A DNA stretch of 64,000 nucleotides, from the NCBI GenBank assembly GCA_017556745.1, contig JAFYMF010000004.1, forward strand, positions 1 through 64,000, in the 5' to 3' direction. Below are positions 18,967-27,410 of this stretch, piece by piece. Both the position numbers and the translations under genes were made by a program. Every line of letters begins with the position of its first letter. The stretch's first letter is position 1. This DNA comes from Clostridia bacterium (lineage in GTDB: Bacteria; Bacillota; Clostridia; Oscillospirales; CAG-272). The notes under the pieces were generated by a model. It made no database searches. It had not been told where the DNA came from and saw only the letters and a list, made by a program, of their open reading frames with translations.

Positions 18967-20598
18967 ATGAACGGAAACTATATGAATGACAATCAAGGTC
19001 AGCCAATGCCCATGTCCCCCGGTCAGAACTTTATGATGCAACCGCCTATGCCCCCAAAACCGCAAAAGGTTAAACGTGAGTACAAGGCTCATGAGATATT
19101 CTTTGCATGGTTTACCTTTTTCCTCGGTTTCCTTTTTTGCAGAGCATTTCCGGTAACGATTAAACCGCTTGGCGGATTTATCATAGTGTGGCTGGCTTTT
19201 GTTGCGGTGGCTATCTTTCTTGTAGCTAAAAGGCAGAAGCCCGGTGTTATGCCCATTTGCGTAGTGATCGGTGCACTTGTTATGTCCCCTGCACTGCTTA
19301 TCAGTGCAAACTCATTCCTGCATTTCTTTACGTACGGATATGCAATAGCCGCTTTTTGTTACTTTATTTACGCGGTCTTCGGTAATACCGTAACAACAGC
19401 CTTTTCCGATATGTTGGCAGCGGATTTCTTCCGCGCACTGTTCGTCCTTCCGTACTGTTCACTTGTTGAATTTTTCCGTGCGGCATTCTACGGCAGAGCG
19501 GGTAAGGGCGGAAAGGCTATCGCAAAGGCTCTCTTAGGTATAGCGGTAGCGGTAATTCCTACTTTTATAATTTTTATTCTTCTTTCCTACGACAGTGAAT
19601 TCATAAAGCTTATTGTTAGAATCTTTTCTTTTGACTGGTGGGACGTGTTGTCCTGGGTGATCAGTCTTATATTCGCAGTCCCGATTGCCATGTACATCTT
19701 TGGTCTTTACGTTTCCTCGGCTGATAACAAGGCAAAGGATGTAGTTACGGAGGACGAGTGTAAAAGTGCGTGGAAAAAGATAAAGTTCGCACCTGCAGTA
19801 ACGGTATTTGCGGCGGTAATTCCCATACTTGTCCTTTACGTGATATTCTTTATATCTCAGTGGGGTTATTACATGTCCTGTTTCTCCGGTGTTCTTCCGG
19901 AGGGCATTAATTACGCAGATTATGCAAGAGAGGGCTTTTTCCAGCTTTGTATAATTTCAGGACTTAATCTTGTCATTATTCTTATCGTGTCCGCGTTTAT
20001 GAAGCGTGGTGAGGGTGGAAAGTCTGTTTCTCTTAAGGTTATCTCTCTTCTCTATTCTGTGGCGACCCTGATACTTATTGCCACAGCTGTAGCAAAGATG
20101 GTAATGTACATAGACGTATACGGTCTTACACCCAAGAGGGTATATGCTCTGTTTATGATCGCGGTATATGCGGCACTCTTCATTTTGATAATATTAAAGC
20201 AGTTCTTTCCGGGTATAAAGGCAGTTGCAGTATCGTTTTTCATTTGTGTAGTCATGTTTAGTTGCCTTGCGCTTTCAAATATTGACGAGAGAATAGCCGA
20301 GTATAACATTGACAGATATTTTGATGGATCTCTTACCTCCGTTGATACTTATGCTCTTTATCAGCTTGGTGATAGTGCGGTCCCGGAAATGGTTCGTTTG
20401 TATGAGACACTGAGGAATAAGAAAGACCGTACCGACCTTGAAGAGGATATATATCAGGATATGAAGTTCAGACTCAAGTGGATGATATACGATATAACAG
20501 ACCCGGATAAATCTATATTTGCTTTTAACATTCCACACATGAAGGCTCTTGGTGCCGTAACGCCTATTATTGACGGCAATGGTGAGCTTATAGAATGA
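18967..20598 (+). CDS. Polytopic membrane protein, DUF4153/DUF4173-like
   Basis: A 543-residue protein with a cytoplasmic Met/Pro/Gln-rich N-terminal tail (about 1-35) and roughly 11-12 membrane helices to about residue 430. A soluble C-terminal tail of about 110 residues follows (YNIDRYFDGSLTSVDTYALYQLGDSAVPEM). The INYADYAREGFFQLC segment near 310-325 is the hallmark of the DUF4153/DUF4173 group. An AAGGAGG site precedes the ATG. Function is unknown; the family often neighbours sensor or HTH genes. Confidence 0.7.
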   Translation: MNGNYMNDNQGQPMPMSPGQNFMMQPPMPPKPQKVKREYKAHEIFFAWFTFFLGFLFCRAFPVTIKPLGGFIIVWLAFVAVAIFLVAKRQKPGVMPICVVIGALVMSPALLISANSFLHFFTYGYAIAAFCYFIYAVFGNTVTTAFSDMLAADFFRALFVLPYCSLVEFFRAAFYGRAGKGGKAIAKALLGIAVAVIPTFIIFILLSYDSEFIKLIVRIFSFDWWDVLSWVISLIFAVPIAMYIFGLYVSSADNKAKDVVTEDECKSAWKKIKFAPAVTVFAAVIPILVLYVIFFISQWGYYMSCFSGVLPEGINYADYAREGFFQLCIISGLNLVIILIVSAFMKRGEGGKSVSLKVISLLYSVATLILIATAVAKMVMYIDVYGLTPKRVYALFMIAVYAALFILIILKQFFPGIKAVAVSFFICVVMFSCLALSNIDERIAEYNIDRYFDGSLTSVDTYALYQLGDSAVPEMVRLYETLRNKKDRTDLEEDIYQDMKFRLKWMIYDITDPDKSIFAFNIPHMKALGAVTPIIDGNGELIE

Positions 20599-20638
20599 AT
20601 TTTGCTAAGAAGTATTGCTTGTGCTAAGAAGTATATAT

Positions 20639-20688
20639 ATAAAAGCTCCTGCCGTCCCTTATTTACGGGACGGCAGGAGCTTTTTTGA
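20639..20688 (+). terminator. Strong terminator after the DUF4153-like gene
   Basis: A perfect stem AAAGCTCCTGCCGTCCC with its complement, followed by TTTTTT. Confidence 0.9.
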
Positions 20689-20711
20689 GAAAGATGAGTA
20701 AAGTTTTGTCT

Positions 20712-20906
20712 TTAGTAAAATACAAAACGCGGACTAAAGCTTTTGCCTTTATAAATGAATGTAAAACTGAAATCCGTATTACCCTGTTTCAAAGCACCGT
20801 ATTCATCAACTGACACACCGGTAAGCTTTGCAAGGTCTTCCTGTGAGTATCCTTTTGTTTCTCGCAGCTCTTTGATTCTGCCCGCAACCTCTTTGAAGTC
20901 TAACAA
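20712..20906 (-). pseudogene. Truncated XRE/cupin-type regulator
   Basis: The 64-codon frame starts like the N-terminal HTH of an XRE-cupin regulator (LDFKEVAGRIKELRETKGYSQEDLAKLTGVSVDEY, then FSFTFIYK). It then breaks off after a short unrelated tail where family members continue with the rest of the HTH and a cupin domain. No ATG is present at the expected start, only TTG. It follows a T-box-like leader and promoter, so it is probably the first gene of an operon whose remainder was deleted. Confidence 0.6.
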
Positions 20907-20911
20907 CTTCT

Positions 20912-21082
20912 ATGTACTGACGTAGCATACACGGGAAACGTCTACTGGGTGTTTAAACCTTTGGAATCTCCGGCTCAGAAGTGATAGGAAAACTGCCGTC
21001 CTTTGCCGGGATCATACCATCCCCGACTCTCTGAAAAATTCATTGTAGGTTCCGTCTTCGTCGACGCCTTTGTGTTTAACTG
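20912..21082 (-). ncRNA. T-box-like riboswitch leader, probably orphaned
   Basis: Read on the minus strand, the leader shows Stem I features of T-box RNAs: CAGAGAG at 21033-21027, then the distal hairpin GTCGGGGATGGTATGATCCC with its conserved GGUNUGA-like loop, and the 3' arm ATCACTTCTGAGCC (20984-20971). A later stem-loop GTAGACGTTTCCCGTGTATG closing with CTACG (about 20944-20920) takes the place of the antiterminator. The canonical GGGTGGNACCGCG box is not seen, so it is either a variant or decayed. A possible specifier codon is ATC, but this is weak. The transcript leads only into the truncated XRE frame. Confidence 0.55.
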
Positions 21083-21088
21083 TGTTAC

Positions 21089-21117
21089 ACTATACTCCGT
21101 CAATACGGAGGTGTCAA
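21089..21117 (-). promoter_or_regulatory. Near-consensus promoter with dyad in spacer, for the T-box leader
   Basis: On the minus strand, TTGACA (21112-21117) and TATAGT (21089-21094) are 17 bp apart. The spacer contains the inverted repeat CTCCGT-ATTG-ACGGAG, an operator-like dyad. Confidence 0.75.
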
Positions 21118-21268
21118 GTGGTATGTGAAAATAGAAAGCATGAACCTTTTTGAATATAAATATCAAAAAAATCGATAATTGGTTAAAAATTCAAGAAGAT
21201 AATCGACCGGTGTGAGGCGAATGAATAATATTTGTCAAAGTTTAACAAAAACATAGACAAACTTTTTG

Positions 21269-21296
21269 TTGAAATAAAGAATTTATCTGCTATAAT
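21269..21296 (+). promoter_or_regulatory. Promoter for the DUF6933-like gene
   Basis: TTGAAA (21269-21274) and TATAAT (21291-21296) are 16 bp apart, 34 bp before the start. Between 21120 and 21265 I see only AT-rich sequence. Confidence 0.65.
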
Positions 21297-21330
21297 ATAA
21301 ATAGGAAAAGAAAATAAAGGAGGTACCGAG

Positions 21331-21903
21331 ATGATATTCTGTGCTACAAAGAAAACCTTTGAGAGATATCATATGCCTCTTCCCGAGAAAAAGCAGACAT
21401 CTGTCTCTAAACCGGTGAACACTGTTGCCCGCGGAGACCGAGTTTATGCTTGGGGTTGTAAGATTTTTTACTTTGATCGGCGCAAGAGTCTCCAGCTTGT
21501 GCATTACGATACCAGGCTTACTCTTTTTCTCGTGGATATCAAGATAGCGGATTCCACGTCTGTTTCTCTTGCTGTGTTTGATTCACTTCGCCGCCTTTAT
21601 GCGTATGATCCCATCATGTTAAGGGCGGTGGACAGATATGTGTCAGCTCACCCCGATTCAAGTTACCGTCCTATAACCGACAGGCGTGTTATCGCAACAC
21701 TTAACAGAAATCAGAGAGAGTTTGCTCGGGACGGTTATGCTTTTTACGACTATTTTGAGAACGGACGTGTTAATACAGAGAGAGCAAATGCTGATATTAA
21801 TGCTGTACCATTCAATCGCAAATGGGGAAAGAAAACAGAACAGTGCCGTCCGTACGATCTTTTCAGAAAAAAACTGATCACAAAATTTAAAGAAGATAAA
21901 TAG
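21331..21903 (+). CDS. DUF6933-like protein
   Basis: A 190-residue soluble protein. It opens with MIFCATKKTFERYHMP and contains YAWGCKIFYFDRRKSLQLVHYDTRLTLFLVDIK, RRVIATLNRNQREFARDGYAFYDYF and a basic C-terminus. This layout matches the DUF6933 group of Bacillota as I recall it; the name is a recollection and not a search result. An AAAGGAGG site precedes the ATG. It is monocistronic, with its own promoter and terminator. Function is unknown. Confidence 0.65.
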   Translation: MIFCATKKTFERYHMPLPEKKQTSVSKPVNTVARGDRVYAWGCKIFYFDRRKSLQLVHYDTRLTLFLVDIKIADSTSVSLAVFDSLRRLYAYDPIMLRAVDRYVSAHPDSSYRPITDRRVIATLNRNQREFARDGYAFYDYFENGRVNTERANADINAVPFNRKWGKKTEQCRPYDLFRKKLITKFKEDK

Positions 21904-21917
21904 ATATAAGAGGAAAA

Positions 21918-21952
21918 AGAAAACGCAACCGGATCCGGTTGCGTTTTTTATA
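21918..21952. terminator. Terminator between the DUF6933-like gene and the fumarate operon
   Basis: A perfect stem AACGCAACCGGA/TCCGGTTGCGTT with an A-run before it and T-run after it, between convergent genes. Confidence 0.9.
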
Positions 21953-21967
21953 TGATTTTCTATCTCA

Positions 21968-23233
21968 TCAGAACAGAATGATGAGGAACTGTGAAACAAG
22001 CACTACCGCGATAAGCGCGATGGGATAGGTTGCAGCATAAGCTGCCGCAACATCCTCAGTATCTGCGGTACCGATAAGAGTTCCAAGTGCGGGAGTGGAG
22101 GTCATACCGCCGGTGAGAGAACCGAGATTATTGAGAAGGCTAAGCTTGAGTACGTATTTTGCAAAGAAGAAACCGACGATCATAGGAATGATAGTCATTA
22201 TGACACCGTATACGAAATACATAGGATCAAAGTTCTCAACGAACTCTGCTCCGCCTGGAATACCTGCGCCTACCAGAAAAAGAACAAGGCCGAGCTCACG
22301 GAAGAGCTTCAGGGTATGCTCGGTGGGCATGATGTTTATTTTGCCAATTCTTCCGAAGTGACCCATTATGAGAGCGGTGAGAAGACAACCACCGGTGGTG
22401 GTAAGAGAGAAACATGTTCCGGAAAGACCGTCGCCGGAAAGGGGAATCTTAATGGCGCCTATGACTGTACCGATAATTGCCGCAAGAGAGAATGCCGCAA
22501 TACCCATGTGGTCAATGTGGAACAGCTTTACGATCTTTTTCTCTTTTACATTCTCCTGCTTTATAACAAGCTTTGCTCTTTCCTCTTCCATATTTGCCCG
22601 TGTGAGCTTGGGGATAAGCTGGACGAAGAGAACAACACCGATAACTCCGAATATGTATGCAATACCGTGTCCAACAGAGACAAGTCCCTGAAGAGAGGGA
22701 TCAACGGTAGCTTTTGCTGCACTGAATGCGGGGGTAGAAGTGAGAGAACCGGAGAGAAGTCCGACGATCATTGCGGTAAAGCCCTCGGATGACTCGATTG
22801 TGGAACCGAATCCGATACCCTTGCCCATGTAGATACATGCTACGGCAGAAAGACCGCCGGCAAGAATGATAACTATACCGAGAAGAACGTATGACTTGAA
22901 GTTTCTCTTGAAGTTACCGAAGAACTTGGGGCCTGCAATAAAGCCGACCGAAGTAACGAAAAGGATAAGGCCGAGACTTTCTACAAGAGAAAGTGCATCG
23001 CCGAAATCATAGGGTTTATTTGAGAGACTGAAGATAAGCTCGCCGCTCTCGGGAGTGACCTTGAAGAGGATAGCACCGACAACGAGTGCAATTATGAAAA
23101 CGCCGGCATCACCGAGAGAAATGCCCTTGATCTTGATTCTTCCAAGAAGATAACCGAAGAGAAGAACCGCGAATACTACCATGAGAACGGTAGAAAGATT
23201 TTTTATGTTAATAACGCCGTTTAGTAATTCCAT
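21968..23233 (-). CDS. AspT/YidE-type aspartate or dicarboxylate exchanger
   Basis: A 421-residue membrane protein with the internal duplication of the AAE (AspT-YidE-YbjL) antiporter family: the repeat motifs GSLTSTPAFSAA (about 160) and GGMTSTPALGTLI (about 380) each follow a bundle of helices. The RCK_C domains found between the halves of AspT are missing; only a short charged loop (NMEEERAKLVIKQENVKEKK) is present. It is the last gene of the fumarase/Hdr/fumarate reductase operon, 15 bp after the flavoprotein. Uptake of aspartate, malate or fumarate in exchange for succinate is a reasonable inference. Confidence 0.8.
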   Translation of the reverse strand: MELLNGVINIKNLSTVLMVVFAVLLFGYLLGRIKIKGISLGDAGVFIIALVVGAILFKVTPESGELIFSLSNKPYDFGDALSLVESLGLILFVTSVGFIAGPKFFGNFKRNFKSYVLLGIVIILAGGLSAVACIYMGKGIGFGSTIESSEGFTAMIVGLLSGSLTSTPAFSAAKATVDPSLQGLVSVGHGIAYIFGVIGVVLFVQLIPKLTRANMEEERAKLVIKQENVKEKKIVKLFHIDHMGIAAFSLAAIIGTVIGAIKIPLSGDGLSGTCFSLTTTGGCLLTALIMGHFGRIGKINIMPTEHTLKLFRELGLVLFLVGAGIPGGAEFVENFDPMYFVYGVIMTIIPMIVGFFFAKYVLKLSLLNNLGSLTGGMTSTPALGTLIGTADTEDVAAAYAATYPIALIAVVLVSQFLIILF

Positions 23234-23248
23234 TACTGTCTGTCTCCT

Positions 23249-24853
23249 TTATGCGTTGACCTTACGGGTATAGTCGGGGAGAAGCTTGGGGGAGACAGCA
23301 TCGGTCTCGATACCTGCATCCATAATCTCTTTCTCAAAAGCATCTACATGCTTTAAGGTAAGAGAACCGATCTCTGTGGTCTTGGCAGCCTTAGCTGCGT
23401 TAATACCTGCGTTACGGCCGAATACGATAATGTCAAGAAGAGAGTTACCCATAAGTCTGTTCTTGCCGTGGATACCGCCGACGGCCTCACCTGCAACGAA
23501 GAGATTCTCAACATTTGTGGTCATGCCGTTTACGTTGATATCAAGTCCGCCATTCTGATAGTGAAGGGTGGGATAAACAAGGATAGGTTCCTTACGGATA
23601 TCTATACCGTACTTCTCAAACATACGCATCATTGCGGGAATACGCTTTTCGATGGTTCCTTCTCCGCCGATCTCTTCGATCATGGGAGTATCGAGCCATA
23701 CTGCGGTACCGTTACCGGTCTCAATACCGTTGTCGCGGTCACTGCATTCACGGATGATGGAAGCCGCAGTAACGTCACGGGTCTCAAGGGGATGCATAAA
23801 TACCTCGCCGTTACGGTTAACCAGCTTAGCGCCGAGAGAACGAACCTTCTCTGTTACAAGAGCACCGAAGATCTGCTCGGGATGAGCGGCTCCTGTGGGG
23901 TGATACTGAAGAGTCTCAGCATAGAGGAGCTTTGCACCTGCTCTGTAGCCGAGAACAAGTCCGTCTGCGGTAGCACCGTAGTGATTGGAGGTGGGGAATC
24001 CCTGATAGTGCATACGTCCTGCGCCGCCGGTAGCGATGATAACGGTCTTAGCCTTTGCAACAAGAAGTTCCTTTGTCTCCATATTCATAAGGACAGCACC
24101 TGCCGCCTTACCGGAATCGTCAAGAATAAGCTCAATAGCTGAAGTAAAATCAATAACGGGGATCTTGCGGTTGAGAACCTCATCACGGAGAGTTCTCATT
24201 ATCTCTGCACCGCTGTAGTCCTTAGCCGCGTGCATACGCTTACGTGATGTACCGCCGCCGTGGGTGGTCACCATAGTTCCGTCTGCTTCCTTGTCAAACT
24301 CTACACCAAGGTCGGACAGCCAGCTGATAGCCTCAGGTGCATCACAAACAAGCTTTGCAAGAAGATCACGCTTAGCGGCAAAGTGTCCACCGCCGAATGC
24401 ATCAACAAAGTGGATAGCGGGGGAGTCGTTGGGTTTATCTGCCGCCTGAATACCACCCTCAGCCATCATAGTGTTAGCATCACCCATACGAAGCTTGGTA
24501 ACGATGATAACGTCAGCACCTGCCTCGTGAGCTTCGATAGCCGCAGATGTACCTGCTCCGCCGGCACCGATAACGAGAACGTCGGTCTCGTAGTCTGGAG
24601 AGGAAAGATCAATGTCAGAAGCACTGATACGGCTGTGAGCCTGAAGCATCTCTGCAAGCTCGTGGGGAACCTTGTCACCCTTGTTAGGGCCGATCTTAAG
24701 AACTGAGAATTCGCTTGCCTTGTAGTCGGGGTGGTATGCTGCAAGAAGGTCTTCCTTCTGCTTTGCGGTCATACGCTCTGGCTCCATGGCGATATTTTTT
24801 GTTCTCGCCGCACTGACGGCAGCGAGGGACTCCTGATATTTTTCAGAATACAT
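23249..24853 (-). CDS. frdA: Fumarate reductase flavoprotein subunit (soluble, Tfr/Frd-like)
   Basis: A 534-residue FAD enzyme of the FrdA/SdhA/NadB superfamily. It has the dinucleotide fold VLVIGAGGAGTSAAIEAHEAGA (about 90-111), the FAD-linking region THGGGTSRKRMHAAKDYSGAEI, the HPTG motif (about 306-309), and the substrate-site segments HYQNGG (about 424) and GKNRLMGNSLLD with the conserved Arg. It is preceded by a short N-terminal extension. The next gene is an Fe-S subunit and there is no membrane-anchor subunit, so it is soluble, like thiol:fumarate reductase TfrA of methanogens. It would reduce fumarate to succinate with electrons from the Hdr/Flx proteins upstream. Confidence 0.85.
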   Translation of the reverse strand: MYSEKYQESLAAVSAARTKNIAMEPERMTAKQKEDLLAAYHPDYKASEFSVLKIGPNKGDKVPHELAEMLQAHSRISASDIDLSSPDYETDVLVIGAGGAGTSAAIEAHEAGADVIIVTKLRMGDANTMMAEGGIQAADKPNDSPAIHFVDAFGGGHFAAKRDLLAKLVCDAPEAISWLSDLGVEFDKEADGTMVTTHGGGTSRKRMHAAKDYSGAEIMRTLRDEVLNRKIPVIDFTSAIELILDDSGKAAGAVLMNMETKELLVAKAKTVIIATGGAGRMHYQGFPTSNHYGATADGLVLGYRAGAKLLYAETLQYHPTGAAHPEQIFGALVTEKVRSLGAKLVNRNGEVFMHPLETRDVTAASIIRECSDRDNGIETGNGTAVWLDTPMIEEIGGEGTIEKRIPAMMRMFEKYGIDIRKEPILVYPTLHYQNGGLDINVNGMTTNVENLFVAGEAVGGIHGKNRLMGNSLLDIIVFGRNAGINAAKAAKTTEIGSLTLKHVDAFEKEIMDAGIETDAVSPKLLPDYTRKVNA

Positions 24854-24867
24854 TTTGCACTTCCTCC

Positions 24868-25542
24868 TTATTTCTCGATCTCGCGGGTGTTGTAGAGCTC
24901 TTTAAGCTCCTCAACGGGCTTCTGCATAAGCGATTCGATAAGGTCATTGAAGTCGCCGTTCTTTATCTCTTTTACTCGGTCCTCAAGATGTCCGCAACCG
25001 GGAGCAAGATATTTACCGTTAATACGGCGGGCAAGCATCGCAACCTGAGGATGAGAAATACCTGCAGGGCAGCGGGATGAACATACACCGCACATTACGC
25101 AGTCAAAGGACTCCTCAGCGCACTTTTCAAACTCGCCGCGCTGTGCGTATGCAATGTACTGCATAACGTTAAGCTCCTGGGTACAAGCCTTGGTACACGC
25201 GTTACATCCGACACAAGCGTATATCTCGGGATAAAGCTGCATCATAACGCTCTCGTTTACGCTGATCTTGTTAATATCGTAAACCTCTTTAACGAGAGGG
25301 AAAAAGGGAAGAGTAGCAATGTACATATTGTCTTCCACGGTAGTCTGGCACGCAAGACAAGCCTTCAGCTCACGGTCGCCCTTGATGCGGTAGATGGTAG
25401 CGCAAGCACCGCAGAAGCCGTTACGGCAACCGCATCCGCGTACCAGCTGGTATCCCGCATATTCCATGGCAGTCATGATGGTGAGGTTTGCAGGTACCTC
25501 ATATTTTTTTCCAAAGAGGAATATGTTAACCATTTTTTCCAT
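24868..25542 (-). CDS. frdB: Fumarate reductase iron-sulfur subunit, without CCG domain
   Basis: A 224-residue protein. The N-terminal 2Fe-2S ferredoxin domain has Cys residues in GCGCRNGFCGACA and the later KACLACQT. The C-terminal domain has two 4Fe-4S motifs, CVGCNACTKACTQ and CVMCGVCSSRCPAG. This is the FrdB/SdhB layout. Methanogen TfrB continues with a Cys-rich CCG (HdrB-like) domain; that part is absent here, and a separate HdrB is encoded in the same operon. An AAGGAG site 8 bp upstream fixes the start. The gap to flxA is 12 bp. Confidence 0.85.
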   Translation of the reverse strand: MEKMVNIFLFGKKYEVPANLTIMTAMEYAGYQLVRGCGCRNGFCGACATIYRIKGDRELKACLACQTTVEDNMYIATLPFFPLVKEVYDINKISVNESVMMQLYPEIYACVGCNACTKACTQELNVMQYIAYAQRGEFEKCAEESFDCVMCGVCSSRCPAGISHPQVAMLARRINGKYLAPGCGHLEDRVKEIKNGDFNDLIESLMQKPVEELKELYNTREIEK

Positions 25543-25554
25543 GTCAATATCTCC

Positions 25555-26388
25555 TTAATATTCATCCGGAAGCTCGTCGAGCTCATCGCAACGGAAGACG
25601 GGGCCGTCCTTACAGACGTACTTTGCACCTACGTTACAGCGGCCGCATTTGCCGACACCGCACTTCATACGAAGCTCAAGAGTGGTATAGATCTGTGTTT
25701 TGTCAAAGCCGAGGGATACAAGTCCGTCAAGAGTGAACTTGATCATTATGGGAGGACCGCAGAGAACGGCGGTCTTGTCGGTGTCAAAACCTAGCTCCTT
25801 TACATAATTTGGAACAAAGCCAACGTGTCCGTCCCAGCCCTCCTGCTCACGGTCAATAGTAAGGTGTACATCCACACCTGCATCAGTCATCCACTCGTCG
25901 ATAATTTCCTTGTAGTCAAGAAGGTCATCCTTGCTTCTGGAACCGTATACGATATCGATCTTTCCATAGCGGTCACGGTAGTGACGGCAGTAGTTGATTA
26001 CAGAACGGAGAGGAGCAAGTCCTACACCGCCTGCGATGAACAGCATATTCTTGCCGGCAAACTCATCGTCTACCGGGAACGGTTTACCGTAGGGACCGCG
26101 GATGGTGATCTGCTGTCCTACCTCAGCCTGGTGGAGCCAATCGGTCACGCAACCGCACTTTTTAATGGAGAACTCCATGTATTCTTCATTTGTAGGGGAG
26201 GAGGTGATTGAGAACATTGCCTCACCCACACCGGGAACAGAAAGCATTGCACACTGTCCGGGACGGTGGTCGAAGGCCTTCTTTCCGTCAGGTGTAACTA
26301 CTCTGAAGGTTTTTATATCGGGGGTATCTATACGAACGTCGGTTATGACACCTATCTTAGGGATCAGGGTTTCTTCACGATTATTCAT
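25555..26388 (-). CDS. flxA: FAD/NAD(P)-binding electron-transfer protein, FlxA type
   Basis: A 277-residue protein of the ferredoxin-NAD(P)+ reductase superfamily, close to PyrK and FlxA. It has a FAD-binding beta-barrel (HRPGQCAMLSVPGVGEAMFSI, about 41-61), a NAD-binding fold (IAGGVGLAPLRSVI, about 118-131; AVLCGPPIMIKFTL) and a C-terminal 2Fe-2S site CGVGKCGRCNVG plus a later Cys. In FlxABCD-HdrABC complexes FlxA takes electrons from NADH. The start overlaps the previous stop by 4 bp (ATGA), showing translational coupling. Confidence 0.85.
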   Translation of the reverse strand: MNNREETLIPKIGVITDVRIDTPDIKTFRVVTPDGKKAFDHRPGQCAMLSVPGVGEAMFSITSSPTNEEYMEFSIKKCGCVTDWLHQAEVGQQITIRGPYGKPFPVDDEFAGKNMLFIAGGVGLAPLRSVINYCRHYRDRYGKIDIVYGSRSKDDLLDYKEIIDEWMTDAGVDVHLTIDREQEGWDGHVGFVPNYVKELGFDTDKTAVLCGPPIMIKFTLDGLVSLGFDKTQIYTTLELRMKCGVGKCGRCNVGAKYVCKDGPVFRCDELDELPDEY

Positions 26389-27410
26389 TTTGATTCACCT
26401 CCCAGTTTCTTCATAACCTTTACGATGTTCATGGAAATTGGACATCTGGAAAGACAGCGTCCACATCCTACACAGCTAAAGAGACCGTCGTTGTTTTCTG
26501 GATAGTAAACAAGCTTGTGCATAAAGCGCTGACGGAAACGCTCCTTCTGTGAGATACGGTTGTTGCCGTGTGCCATCCTAGTGAACTCGGAATACATGCA
26601 TGAATCCCAGCAACGGTAGCGGATAACACCGTTACCGGTATTAAAGTCCTTTATATCATAACACTGGCAGGTGGGACATACAAAGGTACAAGTACCGCAT
26701 CCGAGGCAAGCCTCAGAAAGCTCAGCCCACTCGGGTCTGTCAAAGAGCTCAGTTGTCTTGCCGCCACCAAAGCTGTTGGTGGTAAGAGAAGCAAGAGGAA
26801 GCTTCTTCATGATCGCTCTTATCTTCTCCTTCTGCTCATTTACCGCCTCGTCGGTACACTCCTCGGTGAGAGATTCGATAGCCTTAAGCAGGGCCTCACC
26901 CTTTTCGGTATTTGCCTGCCAGTACATTTCATTATCTGTCTTAAAGCAGGATATATCACCTGCAGGGGTAGAGGGATCGATGCCGAATGCTTGACAGAAA
27001 CAGGTCTCAGATGGTCTTGTGCAGGCAAGAGAAATTATTACACCGTGCTCACGACGGGATGCGTAGTAGCTGTCACAGGGCTCGGTGAGGAATACTCTGT
27101 CAAGAATGTCAAAGCTCTTTACGTCGCAGGCGCGGACACCGAAAACGGCAAAATCCTCAGACTCGGGACGAATATCGATGATCTCGATGTTCTTTCCCTC
27201 TGTCTTGAATCTCATAAGATCCTCGCTCTGAGGGAAGAAGAAGTCCTTGGGGCTTCTTACTGTGTTCAGCGCATTGCTGAGAACAGAACCATCCTCCCAT
27301 TTTGAGAAAACTGCACGTCCGTCTGAACCGTCAACAGGAAGATAGAGAGCCATTGCTTCCGCGATCTTTGCAAAAACGGAATTAAGCGAATCAAGGGAAC
27401 ACTTACGCAT
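26385..27410 (-). CDS. flxB: Flx-type Fe-S protein (AsrA/hydrogenase beta-subunit-like)
   Basis: A 341-residue protein. The N-terminal part (DFAVFGVRACDVKSFDILDRVF, about 87-108) is shared with sulfhydrogenase beta / sulfite reductase AsrA-type subunits. Two C-terminal 4Fe-4S motifs are CLGCGTCTFVCPTCQC (about 233-248) and CVGCGRCLSRCP (about 317-328). It sits between two other Flx genes, overlapping both by a few bases, and would carry electrons from FlxA to FlxD. The assignment as FlxB rather than FlxC is by analogy and uncertain. Confidence 0.7.
   Translation of the reverse strand: MRKCSLDSLNSVFAKIAEAMALYLPVDGSDGRAVFSKWEDGSVLSNALNTVRSPKDFFFPQSEDLMRFKTEGKNIEIIDIRPESEDFAVFGVRACDVKSFDILDRVFLTEPCDSYYASRREHGVIISLACTRPSETCFCQAFGIDPSTPAGDISCFKTDNEMYWQANTEKGEALLKAIESLTEECTDEAVNEQKEKIRAIMKKLPLASLTTNSFGGGKTTELFDRPEWAELSEACLGCGTCTFVCPTCQCYDIKDFNTGNGVIRYRCWDSCMYSEFTRMAHGNNRISQKERFRQRFMHKLVYYPENNDGLFSCVGCGRCLSRCPISMNIVKVMKKLGGESK

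Noticed and set aside
20975..21166. A 63-codon frame on the minus strand
   Set aside because: It spans the promoter and T-box-like leader; RNA features explain the sequence better.
23249..24853. L-aspartate oxidase (NadB) or membrane succinate dehydrogenase
   Set aside because: No nadA/nadC genes are near, the Fe-S subunit is adjacent, and no membrane anchor exists; fumarate reductase fits the context better.
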